A stretch of 64,000 nucleotides of DNA, taken from assembly GCA_027886185.1 (NCBI GenBank), contig WOAB01000226.1:496001-560000 (forward strand), written 5' to 3'. The position numbers and the translations under genes were made by a program. The notes under the pieces were generated by a model, which ran no database searches, was not told the origin of the DNA, and was given only the letters and a program-made list of their open reading frames with translations. The stretch is from Rheum nobile. Lineage: Eukaryota; Streptophyta; Magnoliopsida; Caryophyllales; Polygonaceae. Shown piece by piece: positions 21,770 through 32,691 of this stretch (positions are counted from its first letter, which is position 1; each line of letters starts with the position of its first letter).

Positions 21770-24196
21770 CTAAAAAATTATTCCATCAAATTCCATAGTC
21801 AAAGTTCCACTGTCTACATCAATCTTTGTCATGGATGTTTTCATAAAAGGTCGCCCTAGCATAACTGGAGCGACTTGCTCATCATAGTCCATATCCATAA
21901 CAAAGAAGTCATCAGGAAAAATCAAAAAGCCTATCCTCACAAGAACATTTTCCACAACACCCTTAGGGGGTACACAAGAACCATCAGCAAGTTGTATAAC
22001 AATGTTAGAATCATGCAAGGGTCCTATTCCTAAATCCCCAATCAAAGAATATGGTAACACATTAATTGAGGCACCCAAGTCTAACAAGGCTTTCTCAAAT
22101 CGATGTTCACCTATAGTGATAGGAATAGTAAATGTACCTAGATCCTTGCACTTCTCAGGCATGCGTCTCTGAACTACTGCCGACACATGTTCACTCACTA
22201 GAATCTTCTTTTGAGCCTTCTGCTTCTGAGTCCTCTTCACGGTGCACAACTCCTTCAAAAACTTGGCATATCGAGGGATAGCCTTGATAAGCTTGATCAG
22301 GGGAATGTTCACCTCACAGTCCCGAAATGTCTCGAACATATCGATGTCTTCAGCTACTCTCTTAGCTTTCAGCGCCTCAGGAAAAGGTGATGGGGGCTTC
22401 TCAGAACCCAGAGGAGGAAACACGGGGCGGACATAATCATCAACATAGGTTTCTTCAGCGGAGATAGATTTTTGAGGGCCATATCGCGGCAGAACCACCG
22501 CGGGGCGTTGGTCATCGCCGCGGGGCGGTGGGGTCGCGGTGAGATTACTGGTACCAGCTGTCGGGTCGCGGTGAGGATCGCCGCGGGGCGGTGCCAACAG
22601 GTCTTCTTTACTGGCTTCTCCTTCAATTTCTGGTCGGGCCGCAGTAGCATCCACCGCGGGGCGTTCGATGATTTCTGCCTTCTCGATCTCGTTCTCCTCT
22701 TCAGCAATAGGAGCAACGACCAACTTCTTACCACTTCTGAGCGTGATAGCACTCACGTTCTCTCTAGGGTTCACAATAGTCTGAGAGGGCAGGGAGTTGG
22801 AAGTCCTTTGGTCATGTTTGGTCACAGCATCAGGTAACTGACCAATTTGTCTCTCCATGTTCTTCAAACTTGACTCAGTAGCCTGCACATGCGTGGCGAA
22901 ATGCTGAGTCAGAGTCTTTAGCATCTCTTCGGTAGAAGCACCAGAGCTTTGGCCTTGAGGCCTCTGTTGGTATGGGACTCTCTGTTGGTACTGCTGTTGT
23001 GCAGGTTGTTGACCACCTTGAGGGTCACTCCATCTAAAACCTGGGTGGTCTCGCCCTCTCGGATTATAATTGGGTTGTCCACCAAACTGTGGTCTAGGGG
23101 GTCCATAACCTCCTATAGCATTAACTTCAGCAACACCCTCCTCCTGCAGCTGAGGACAAGCGTCTGTGGGGTGGTATTGATCAGAGCAAAGCCCACATGC
23201 TTTAACTTGTTGAGGGGCGTTCTGATTCGCCATCCTCTTCACCATCTCTTTCAGCTCAGCTAGCTCAGTCAACACTGGGCTTGGTCCTGCAGGGGTCACA
23301 GCATTGACCGCCTTTCTTTGGTATGTCTTCCCAAAACTCCTGGTGCTCTCACTCATCTCCTGGAATCTCTTCATGGCTGCATCCGGTGTCAGATTCAGAA
23401 TGCTTCCACCGCAAGCAGTGTCAACCATCCTTCTCTCTTGGTCCAGCAGACCATTGTGTAAATAGAGGACAAGGTCCTGCTTGGCGTATCCGTGGAATGG
23501 GCAGCTAGAGCAAAGCCTCTTGTATCTCTCAAGATAATCATACAGCGTCTCATCACCAGCCTGCTCAATATTGGCAATTGCCTTTTTCAAGGCATTCGCC
23601 TTCTTCGTTGGAAAGTACTTGTCCAGGAATGCCTTGTGCAGTTTATTCCAGGTATCTATGGTTCCTGGTGGCAAGTGATAGTACCAGTCGCTTGCAGAGT
23701 CTAGCAGGGAGAAACCAAAAGCTCTCATCTTGATTTGGTCTTCTGTCACATTCCTGGGCTTCATAGTCATGCAGACATTGTGGAACTTGCCCAGGTGAGA
23801 GATCGGGTCTTCTCCACTCAAACCGTGGAACTTTGGGAGATAAGCTACAACTCCAGATTTCAGCTCAAAATTCACCCCTTCTCCAAGTGCAGGGATGACG
23901 ATAGTGTTCGTTTTGTTAGGAACTGAAATCTCCGAGCAACTTTGTCTTGTCGCTCGGGAGATCCCTTTTGTAGAAGCTTGTAACTCAGCTTGAAGTTCAT
24001 TGACGATGGCTAAAAGTGCACAGTGCAAGTATCGTTGATTAGCCTTATCAAAGTAAAAAGTCCTAACAAACCTACTAAACAGATGTATAGTAAGCAAGCA
24101 AGGGTCGAACCCACAGGGAAAATCTGATGCAGTATGCAATTGTGAATGACAAGTAACAAGCAAGGGGGGTTTAGTTATCAAGAGAAAGCAAAGCAA
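21770..24196 (-). CDS. gag-pro: Gag-protease polyprotein of the gag-only element
   Basis: An intact 808-codon frame. The first 100 residues are read from LTR and captured outer sequence and are probably not native. The real Gag begins near IPALGEGVNFELKSG. Capsid features follow: a DWYYHLPPGTIDTW and FFPTKKANALKKAI region typical of plant retrotransposon gag, a zinc knuckle CGLCSDQYHPTDAC near residue 325, and a Gln/Pro-rich linker. An aspartic protease comes last, with LLDLGASINVLPYSL as active site (DLGA, usual in Athila/Tat relatives, instead of DSGA) and VMLGRPFMKT. Pol is absent, so movement would need a partner element. GC-rich hairpin motifs fall within the coding part and encode PPPRGD-like residues. 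The true start is uncertain. Confidence 0.85.
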   Translation of the reverse strand: MLCFLLITKPPLLVTCHSQLHTASDFPCGFDPCLLTIHLFSRFVRTFYFDKANQRYLHCALLAIVNELQAELQASTKGISRATRQSCSEISVPNKTNTIVIPALGEGVNFELKSGVVAYLPKFHGLSGEDPISHLGKFHNVCMTMKPRNVTEDQIKMRAFGFSLLDSASDWYYHLPPGTIDTWNKLHKAFLDKYFPTKKANALKKAIANIEQAGDETLYDYLERYKRLCSSCPFHGYAKQDLVLYLHNGLLDQERRMVDTACGGSILNLTPDAAMKRFQEMSESTRSFGKTYQRKAVNAVTPAGPSPVLTELAELKEMVKRMANQNAPQQVKACGLCSDQYHPTDACPQLQEEGVAEVNAIGGYGPPRPQFGGQPNYNPRGRDHPGFRWSDPQGGQQPAQQQYQQRVPYQQRPQGQSSGASTEEMLKTLTQHFATHVQATESSLKNMERQIGQLPDAVTKHDQRTSNSLPSQTIVNPRENVSAITLRSGKKLVVAPIAEEENEIEKAEIIERPAVDATAARPEIEGEASKEDLLAPPRGDPHRDPTAGTSNLTATPPPRGDDQRPAVVLPRYGPQKSISAEETYVDDYVRPVFPPLGSEKPPSPFPEALKAKRVAEDIDMFETFRDCEVNIPLIKLIKAIPRYAKFLKELCTVKRTQKQKAQKKILVSEHVSAVVQRRMPEKCKDLGTFTIPITIGEHRFEKALLDLGASINVLPYSLIGDLGIGPLHDSNIVIQLADGSCVPPKGVVENVLVRIGFLIFPDDFFVMDMDYDEQVAPVMLGRPFMKTSMTKIDVDSGTLTMEFDGIIF
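23904..24000. repeat. outer-element sequence trapped inside the gag-only element
   Basis: These 97 bp, from AGTGTTCGTTTTG to AAGTTCAT, copy 18434-18530, which is element B sequence just outside the nested insertion, and pass straight into the LTR. They replace the primer site and leader and place element B sequence in front of gag. Gene conversion of the right LTR using the left junction as template would explain this. Confidence 0.75.
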
Positions 24197-25341
24197 AAAA
24201 GTTTGGTTGAGTTGAGAAAATATAATGGGGAAAGTAGTCCTACTAGAGCGAGATCCACAGTACAGAGATATAATTTGATCATAGAAATCTATTTAATCCA
24301 AGTTCTTTCACTATTCTTATAGTTGTTCCCACCCTGATCTTAAGTACTATTGATTCTCACAGTTGTCAATAGACTTATTACTATGCCAATGATAAAATAC
24401 CATTGATTCTCACAGTTGTCAGTATACTTTACCACCAACACAGTAATAGCAATACACACAAGGATATAAGATACATGCAAATAGAAGGACGTACTAATAC
24501 TCGCATGCAATTGATTCTCACTCACGATTGTACGCTCGGAACCCCTATAAGCACAATCGTGTTTGCCACTAGATATGCACTCGGAACCCCTATATGCAAT
24601 CCTAGCAATTGATAAAAAGCATTCAACCTAGTTGATCGGGCTAAGAAGAACAACAAGAAATCAATATTCAATATAACCAAGAGAATCAAACCAACATTTA
24701 TAAGGATAAGAACAAGGAATAGAAATCTCACAAACACATCAACTGTACTGCTTCACACGTCTAGTAGAACAAGGGGAAGTTAGTTCTCCATCAAAGGGGA
24801 TGAAAAACTCTAATGTGAAATAACGTCTGAAAAATTGTGTGTAGGTAAAAAGTCTCTCTGCCTCTTAACCTAGAAAGAGGACTTAAATAGTCTTAGGAAA
24901 CTAGGTTAAACTAATGCAAACAATAAAGGAAACATAATAATAAAATAAAGTCTAAACGAAATAAAAGGAAAGTAACAGTCTTCTGGCGCGAGGCATTAAA
25001 CACGGCCACCGCGGGGCGGTGAGATCCACCGCGGGGCGTCAGGCTTTCCACCGCAGGGCTTCAACCTTCTCTGGGAGTCACCGCCGGGCTACGGTGAATC
25101 TGGCGCGGGGCGGTGAGCTCACTCCTTCAGCTCATTTTCTTCCCTTCTGTTGCTCTTCAATCCTACCAAGTGTTTGGTAGTCTTCTCCAAGTATGCTCCA
25201 ACAGCTCCATCTCCATCTAAGTTGTAAATCCTGGGATATCTTCACTTCCCTCCACAACTTCCAGATTACCGACTTAGCACCAAAACTCCTCCAAATCATG
25301 CTAATAGTTGCTAGTAAAGGTGTATGAAATAACACCTATCA
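24001..25341 (-). repeat. 5' LTR of the gag-only element
   Basis: Nearly identical to 18531-19902, apart from small indels near 24195 and 25130-25290. On its gag side (23904-24000) it is followed by sequence that belongs to the outer element B, not to a retroelement leader. Confidence 0.9.
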
Positions 25342-25451
25342 TTCATCTATGAAAATTACCAAGTTAATCTATTCTAAGTTAATTTTATGACATTGAGTAT
25401 AGTGAAATGATATTAATGTTATAAAATACTTGGAATTTGATCGATAATCAG

Positions 25452-28400
25452 ATGGTGAACACAAGGAATACCATTCGTGCTGGTGTTGGGCCAAGCAATG
25501 ACCCCAGACCAAATGTAAGGAGTATTGTGAACCCTGTGGATGAACACGAGACTGCTTCTAACAACAATCCAGGGGCAATGACCAAGCTCCGATCAACGCT
25601 CCAATGGTATTTGATGCCGCAGCAATAGAGGCTATTCGGGGAATTGTAATGCAGGCATTCATCGATATCATGCGACCAATTGCGCCTCAGGCACAAGGCG
25701 TGCCAGTTCCTCTAGCGGTTCCTAGATTCGAGGAGCCAGATATCCATGTACCCCGAGAAGATGCGGTCAGGAATAGAGGCGACTATGACCGAGCACTGAA
25801 GGTCATAAGCTCTATGAGGCATGATAGCTATGATGGGAAATGAGAGCCAGTCAGGGTGGCACATTGGTTCTCGCACATGGAGCGATTGTTCCGCAATGTT
25901 GAGTGCACTGAAGCTGAGAAGGTGCACATTGTTTCCCTTCAGCTGAATGAGGTAGCTAGTGAGTGGTGGGAAGGTATCGGTCTAGCTATTCACCCTGGTT
26001 TGAACTGGGGATGTTCAAAGCCAAAATGACTGATCGTTTCTTTTCCCGAGCTATGAGGAAAGAAAAATATAAGGAGTTCCTCTATCCGAAGACGGATGAA
26101 TTGAAAGTGACTGAGCTTGCGGCCAAGTTCAATCATCTGCTACAATATGCTAGGCCGAAGGTGTCCAGTGATGAGCAAAAGATCTGGCATTTCCATGAGT
26201 GGATGAATTCAGACATTAAGCCACTGATGGTGCACCATGGATGCTCTACTCTGGAGCAGTACGTGGATGCAGCCTACAAGTTGGAAGTGACTTTGGAAGA
26301 GTCGACAAAGAAACGTAATCGCCAGAGGTCAATGCAGAATCAGCCTCAGGCGAGTGGATTCAAATGTTCTGCGCCACCGTCTAACTTTGCCAAATCTGGT
26401 CGAACGAAAACGGATATGACTCATGAAGGGTCTACGCAGTTTTTGGGTCAGGGCAAGAATCTGATCCAGTGCTACAATTGTGGTACGCACGGGCACAAGA
26501 GCAATGAGTGCCTGAAGTAGAAGAAGACGTGTTTTGGCTGTGGAAAGGTGGGGCACATGTAGACATTTTGTCCGTAGAGGAGGCATAAAGGAGCTGAATC
26601 ACAACAAGGGTCTGTTAGTCAGAACAATCGACCTAGGTTTAGACCAGTGGAAGCTCCTAGTCCTTCAACGCAGACGACTGCGCAAAACAAGGGGAAAGCC
26701 CCAGCTGCTTCTGGAGGTCAAGGTCAACGCCTTTACGAGATGCGTGAGGCGGATGGACCCAATTCTCCAATTGCTTAAGGTACTTTATACCTTCATTCTA
26801 CTTCAGTATGTATATTGTTTGATTCGGGTGCTACCCATTCTTTTATTTCGGAGAGTTGTGTCAGTAAGTTAGGCTTAGTATGCAACGAGGTTTGTGAACC
26901 TTTCGTTGTAAATCTTCCTAATGGTGAACATTTAGTGGGCACCAAGCGTCTGTCAGAATTTCCGATTACCATCCAGGGTAAGAAGTTCGAAGCAGATTTG
27001 ATCTATATAGCCATGGCTTCATACGACATTATTCTCGGTATGGATTGGCTGACGCGTCATGGGGCGGTAATCGATTTTAGCTTAAGAATTGTGATAGTGT
27101 CATCTGGGGGCCAGTTTGTATGCAAATTCAAGGGTCGTAATGACGCTGATAACGGCAGGCTTATCAATGCGATGGCTGCGTTTAAGCTACTTCGACAAGG
27201 TTGTGTCGAGTACCTGTGCTATCTGGACGAGCCCAAGAAAGATGAGCCATCAGTTCTTGATATTCCAGTCATTCGTGAGTTTCTAGATGTCTTTCCGAAG
27301 GAAATTCCTGGTTTACCCCTGTATCGTGACGTGGAGTTTACCATTGATCTCGAGCCTGGTACCGCGCCGATCTCTAAGGCACCGTACCGGATGGCTCCTG
27401 CTGAGATGCATGAGTTGAAGAAGCAACTCGAGGATCTTCTTGAGAAGGGCTATATAAGGCCGAGCACATCACCTTGGGGCGCTCCGATCTTGTTCGTCAA
27501 GAAGAAGGATGGATCATTCCGACTTTGTATCGACTATCGAGAGTTGAATAAAGTCACGATCAAGAACAAGTATCCGTTGCCGAGGATTGATGATCTGTTG
27601 GATCAACTGCAAGGAGCTAAAGTCTTTTCCAAAATTGATTTGAGATCTGGTTACCATCAGCTCAGAATTTGTGAGGAGGATATTCCGAGGACTATTTCCG
27701 GACGAGATATGGTCACTACGAGTTCGTAGTCATGTTATTTGGACTTATAAATGCTCTAGCAGTTTTCATGGATCTAATGCAGTGATGTTTCCACCAATAC
27801 TTGGATAAGTTCATAGTGGTCTTCATCGATGACATTTTGATCTATTTCCCGAGCGAGGAAGCTCACGAAGAACATCTTTGGATTACTTTGTCAGTCCTTA
27901 GACAGAATCAGCTATATGCAAAGTTGTCTAACTGTGACTTTTGGATCTAGGAAGTGGCTTTCTTAGGCCATGTGATCAATGAGAATGGGGTCATGATTGA
28001 TTCCCAAAAGATTGAAGCGGTAGCAAATTGGACGCGGCCTCAAAATGTGAAGGAGGTGCGCAATTTTCTTGGACTTGCTGGATATTATAGACGGTTCGTG
28101 GAGGGACTTTATAAGATTGCTCTACCTATGACCGGTCTGCTCCGCAAAGTCCACAAGAAGTTTGTCTGGGATGACAAGTGCGAGGCCAGTTTTCAGAAGT
28201 TGAAGCAGTGTCTGACCTCTGCACCAGTGTTAGCACTACCAGAATGGAAATGGGAGGATATTGCTATGGATTTCGTCACGGGGCTGTCAAAGACTCAAAG
28301 CCAGAAGGATGCTATATGGGTAATCATTGACAGGCCGAAGAGTGCTCACTTCGTGACTATCAAGTCAACATGGGGAACCCAAAAGCTATCAGAAGTGTTT

Positions 28401-29263
28401 TTACACGAGATTGTCTGTTTGCATGGTACTCCAAAAACCATTGTATCGGATCGAGATGGCCGATTCATGTCAAGATTCTGGAAAGAATTACACAAGGCCA
28501 TGGGAATCGAGTTGAGATTCAGTACTGCATTTCATCCTCAGACGGATGGACAGTCTGAGAGGACCATCCAGACCTTGGAAGATATGCTAAGAGCTTGTAC
28601 ACTCAATCGTCCGACTAGCTGGGAGAACAGCCTGAGTCTGATTGAGTTCACGTACAACAACAGTTGGCATGCTACCATAAAGATGGCTCCATTCGAGGCT
28701 TTGTACGGTCGAAGGTGTAGATCTCCGATTTGTTGGGATGAGAATGCCGATAAGGTTCTGCTCGGACCAGAGTTAGTCGAAAGGACTGCCTCGGACATGG
28801 CTTTAATTAGACAAAGGATGTTGACAGCTCATAGTCGACAAAAGTCTTATGCAGATCTGAAGCGTAGGAATGTCGAGTTTGAGGTTGGTGACAAAGTATT
28901 TGTCAGAGTGTCGCCATCCAAAGGTGTGTTAGATTCAGTAAGCGTGGGAAGCTTAACCCTCGCTACGTGAGACCGTTTGAGATCCTTGACAGAGTTGGGT
29001 CTCTAGCGTATCGATTGGCATTGCCGCCATCGGCACATCCAATGCATAACGTGTTCCACGTATCTTTGTTGAGGAAGTACGTGTCAGATGAGTCTCATAT
29101 GCTGAGTTATGAAGACATTGAGATTCAGGCAAATGGTACCTACGAGGAGATATCGGCGCCTATTCTCGAGCGCCGTGAGAAGCAGTTGCGCAGCAAGGTG
29201 GTACCTTTGGTATGGATTTTATGGTCCAAGTCAGGAACTGAAGAGGTTACTTGGGAAACCTGA
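25452..29263 (+). pseudogene. gag-pol: gag-pol polyprotein of element B, broken
   Basis: Starts MVNTRNTIRAG at 25452. Capsid region with FKAKMTDRFFSRAMR; zinc knuckle CYNCGTHGHKSNEC and a second, CFGCGKVGHM; protease DSGATHSF (about 26818) with ILGMDWL; reverse transcriptase motifs RLCIDYRELN, KIDLRSGYHQ and, in shifted frame, FIDDILIY (about 27822); integrase core DFVTGL, DRDGRF and HPQTDGQSERT; C-terminal PFEILDRVG and ILERREKQLRSK, typical of Tekay/Del. Breaks: frame change near 25580, TGA 25841, shift near 25990, TAG 26518 and others, RT shift near 27700, TAG 27949, integrase shift near 28930. RNase H and the integrase zinc finger are missing: LALPE (RNase H start) runs directly into WKWEDIAMDFV (integrase) near 28243. 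Not functional. Confidence 0.92.
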
Positions 29264-29337
29264 GAGACTGAGACGAATATGTTTAGTCGTTTTCCCGAGC
29301 TATTTTCGGCCTAGTTTCGGGGTCGAAACTTTTTTTT

Positions 29338-29350
29338 AAGGGGGAGGTGA
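29338..29350 (+). other. polypurine tract of element B
   Basis: AAGGGGGAGGTGA directly before the 3' LTR; the expected primer for plus-strand DNA synthesis. Confidence 0.85.
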
Positions 29351-29789
29351 TGTAATACCCCTCATTTTAGTAAAGAGTATTTTGGTAATTTTCCAAACTC
29401 ACGTACTACTAGTCGGATTATTTTCAGAGGAGTTCGGATTTTCTGTAAAATCCTTGATCTCCGTAATAATTCCTTGAGTGGTATAAAATACATTCGATTT
29501 ATTTTCGGGACTTAGAATATTTATTTGGATACAAATATATTTAACTCGGGGTTAAAACCCATACCCATAATTCTTCTCGGACAAAAGAGGGCGAAAGAGG
29601 CAGAAATTTGCCTCCACCGCACCCGCGGTGCCATCGTTGTTTTTCTGCTCCGCCAGCTTCGATCGTCGCGCCGCCTGAGCTGCTTGTCCCATCCGGTCGG
29701 GGGCGAGGCGGTTTGGGGTGCTGCTTGCTTGGCCTGCTTGCTTGGCCTATAAAAGGAGAAGACCTGGAGGCTGGGAAAGGCACCCAATT

Positions 29790-29906
<117 letters not shown>

Positions 29907-31352
29907 CCTCTTGTTCCATTGACGCCGGAAAGCTCAAGCTCTCGCCGGAAAAGCTTCGTTCTTCGTCGGAGCTCTTGTTAGAAGTGGTGGTGCTCTCAAG
30001 GTGGTCCTTTGGAAGTCCAAGGAATCCAGAAGTCGGAGCCACCACGAGTCGAGCCCCCGTCGTCTTCCCCGGTGAGGTTTTCTTCCTCGTCGTGTCGTCG
30101 GAGTTCTTCGTCCCCGACGACCGCACCCGCGGCAGAGCCACCACACCCGCGGTGTGCCTGGGCGCTTGTGGTTGTGGCTTGGGATTTGTGGTCTCGATCG
30201 AGGCTTCGTTCCTTCGATTTAGTTCGTCTTTCTTTAGATTCGTATATTTGGTTATCGAATCTAACTTAGGGTTCCGTTATGGGTCGTTTCGTAGGAATCC
30301 ATAATCTGAGATCTGACCTCGTTTCGGACCTGGAAACTCGTTGTCGTTGAGCTTTGTTAAGCTTCGTCTAACCTAAGGCAAGTGGCGGTTCGCTCTTTCT
30401 TATCATTCCATATTTATATTAATTATCAATTGTTTAATTGTTAATTAATTTGGGATGAATATTGTTTTCGTCTGGGAACAGTTTTGATAACTGTATGTGA
30501 TTTAAAAAGGAATATTATAATAGGTTGTATATACTGCTAGAAACAACACTATTATATATATATATATGATTGAAATACAGATATTATAATAGGTTGTATA
30601 TATTGCTAGAAACAACGCTATTATATCTGTTATTTGCCTCGATGGCATTGATGTGGATTATGGCTCATATGTTTTAACTGTTTAGTTAGAACGAGTATTC
30701 ATAGGAACACTATGTACCTTGCGAGGTTTAGTTGTTTTTTTATAACTGGTGCTATGTGGATTTTTTCCTAGTACTCTCTCTGGTCATGACCATGCCCTTA
30801 CTCAGGGTTGGATTATCTCTTGTGAGGAGATATCCCTTTTACATCTCTTGTGAGGAGATATTATCTCTTATGAGGAGATATTATAAAAGCTTATAACGTA
30901 AATGTACGTTTTGGAATTAAATAAGATAAGTGCGATTAGGCACATAATTAATGAACCTTGGGCGAGAAGCACAACGTGGAAACTCATCTGGGCTTCGATT
31001 AGAGTAAGTCCACCTTTCGAATCTGAATTCGCATTATGCGGTGAGGTTGGTCGTGGACCCAAATAGTCAAGTCGCTTTTAAACGTTTGCGTGAAACTTTA
31101 ATGTTCCCAAACATTGTCATACTTTCCGATAAGACTCAATTCGTTGGAGTCTTCTCTTCATATATTTCCTTAAGACTCAATCTTTTAGAGTCTTCTCTTG
31201 ATCATACCTTTTCGTATATTTCAGTAGGAGTATGGTGGTTGACTATCGTCATCAACTTTTATTCGAGAAGCGATGAGTCTAACCTAATACGACTACTTAG
31301 AACATTTCTGTTTTACCCTTGCATAGTCTTTCATTAGACTAACCAACCGGTT

Positions 31353-31594
31353 ATAGTAGTTCCTTTGTAGTATTTCAGTGTTCGTTTTGTTAAGAACTGA
31401 AATCTCCGAGCAACTTTGTCTTGTCGCTCGGGAGATCCCTTTTATAGAAGCTTGTAACTCAGCTTGAAGTTCATTGACGGTGGCTAAAAGTGCGCAGTGC
31501 AAGTATTGTTGATTAGCCTTATCAAAGTAAAAAGTCCTAACAGACCTACTAAACAGATGTATAGTAAGCAAGCAAGGGTCGAACCCACAGGGAC
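31353..31594. repeat. filler copy of the element B / gag-only junction
   Basis: Matches 18411-18654: element B sequence up to AAGTTCAT followed by the first part of the gag-only LTR up to CCCACAGGGA. It sits between two copies of an LTR B segment, so it marks a tandem duplication with templated filler. Confidence 0.85.
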
Positions 31595-32691
31595 GAATTA
31601 TGGCTCATATGTTTTAACTGTTTAGTTAGAACGAGTATTCGTAGGAACACTATGTACCTTACGAGGTTTAGTTGTTTCTTTATAACTGGTGCTATGTGGA
31701 TTTCTCCCTAGTACTCTCTCTGGTCATGACCATGCCCTTACTCAGGGTTGGATTATCTCTTGTGAGGAGATATCCCTTTTACATCTCTTGTGAGGAGATA
31801 TTATCTCTTATGAGGAGATATTATAAAAGCTTATAACGTAAATGTACGTTTTGGAATTAAATAAGATAAGTGCGATTAGGCACATAATTAATGAACCTTG
31901 GGCGAGAAGTACAACGTGGAAACTCGTCTGGGCTTCGATTAGAGTAAGTCCACCTTCCGAATCTGAATTCGCATTATGCGGTGAGGTTGGTCGTGGACCC
32001 AAATAGTCAAGTCGCTTTTAAACGTTTGCGTGAAACTTTAATGTTCCCAAACATTGTCATAATTTCCGATAAGACTCAATTCGTTGGAGTCTTCTCTTCA
32101 TATGTTTCCTTAAGACTCAATCTTTCAGGGTCTTCTCTTGATCATACCTTTTCGTATATTTCAGTAGGAGTATGGTGGTTGACTATCGTCATCGACTTTT
32201 ATTCGAGAAGCGATGAGTCTAACCTAATACGACTACTTAGAACCTTTCTGTTTTACCCTTGCATAGTCTTTTATTAGACTAACCAACCGGTTATATTCCC
32301 TTGCATGGTTGGCTGGTGTCATCCGTCTCATACGGCACATCAGATAAACTACAGTTCCATGAAGGCTAGAAACGACGGTGAAGACAGATGGAATTTTGAA
32401 GTGTTTTACCAAGGTTGAGATCCTAGGCGTGTGATCGCTAGATCAAGACTTTTGTGTCATTTATTTTAAAAAGACTTCCGCTGTATTAAGACTTCCGCTG
32501 TAATATATTTTGGTTGTATTTGGATTATGGATGAAATTCCGAAATTTTGATTTAATCCAATACTATGACATTTCGTATTATAAATGTTGTTTTATGTTTT
32601 GTATAAACTGGTTAAGCCTTGGGTGGCTTCGGATGTGGAATCTGAGGTCACTGGCGGTGATACCTTTCAAGGATATAATTGGGGGTGTTAC

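Larger units (their letters stand above)
18531..25341 (-). mobile_element. gag-protease-only LTR retrotransposon nested in element B
   Basis: Flanked by TTCAT at 18526-18530 and 25342-25346. Comparison with element A shows that removing 18531-25346 restores the outer sequence (AGTTCAT then CTAT...ACCAAGTT). LTRs of about 1.37 and 1.34 kb (18531-19902, 24001-25341) run TGATAGGTGTT to CCGTCA on the minus strand and differ by a few indels and substitutions, so insertion is fairly recent. Inside is one gag-protease gene and no reverse transcriptase, RNase H or integrase. This is the layout of non-autonomous TR-GAG-type elements related to the Athila/Tat side of Ty3. No standard primer site follows the 5' LTR, because foreign sequence lies there (23904-24000). 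Confidence 0.9.

Noticed and set aside
22472..22837. 121-codon plus-strand frame
   Set aside because: Shadow of the real gag-protease frame on the opposite strand.
31808..32002. Repeated small frames MGPRPTSPHN (also 16243 and 30868) and MRLVVDPNSQ (16425, 31041, 31981)
   Set aside because: Copies of one LTR B segment; the apparent conservation only reflects LTR duplication.
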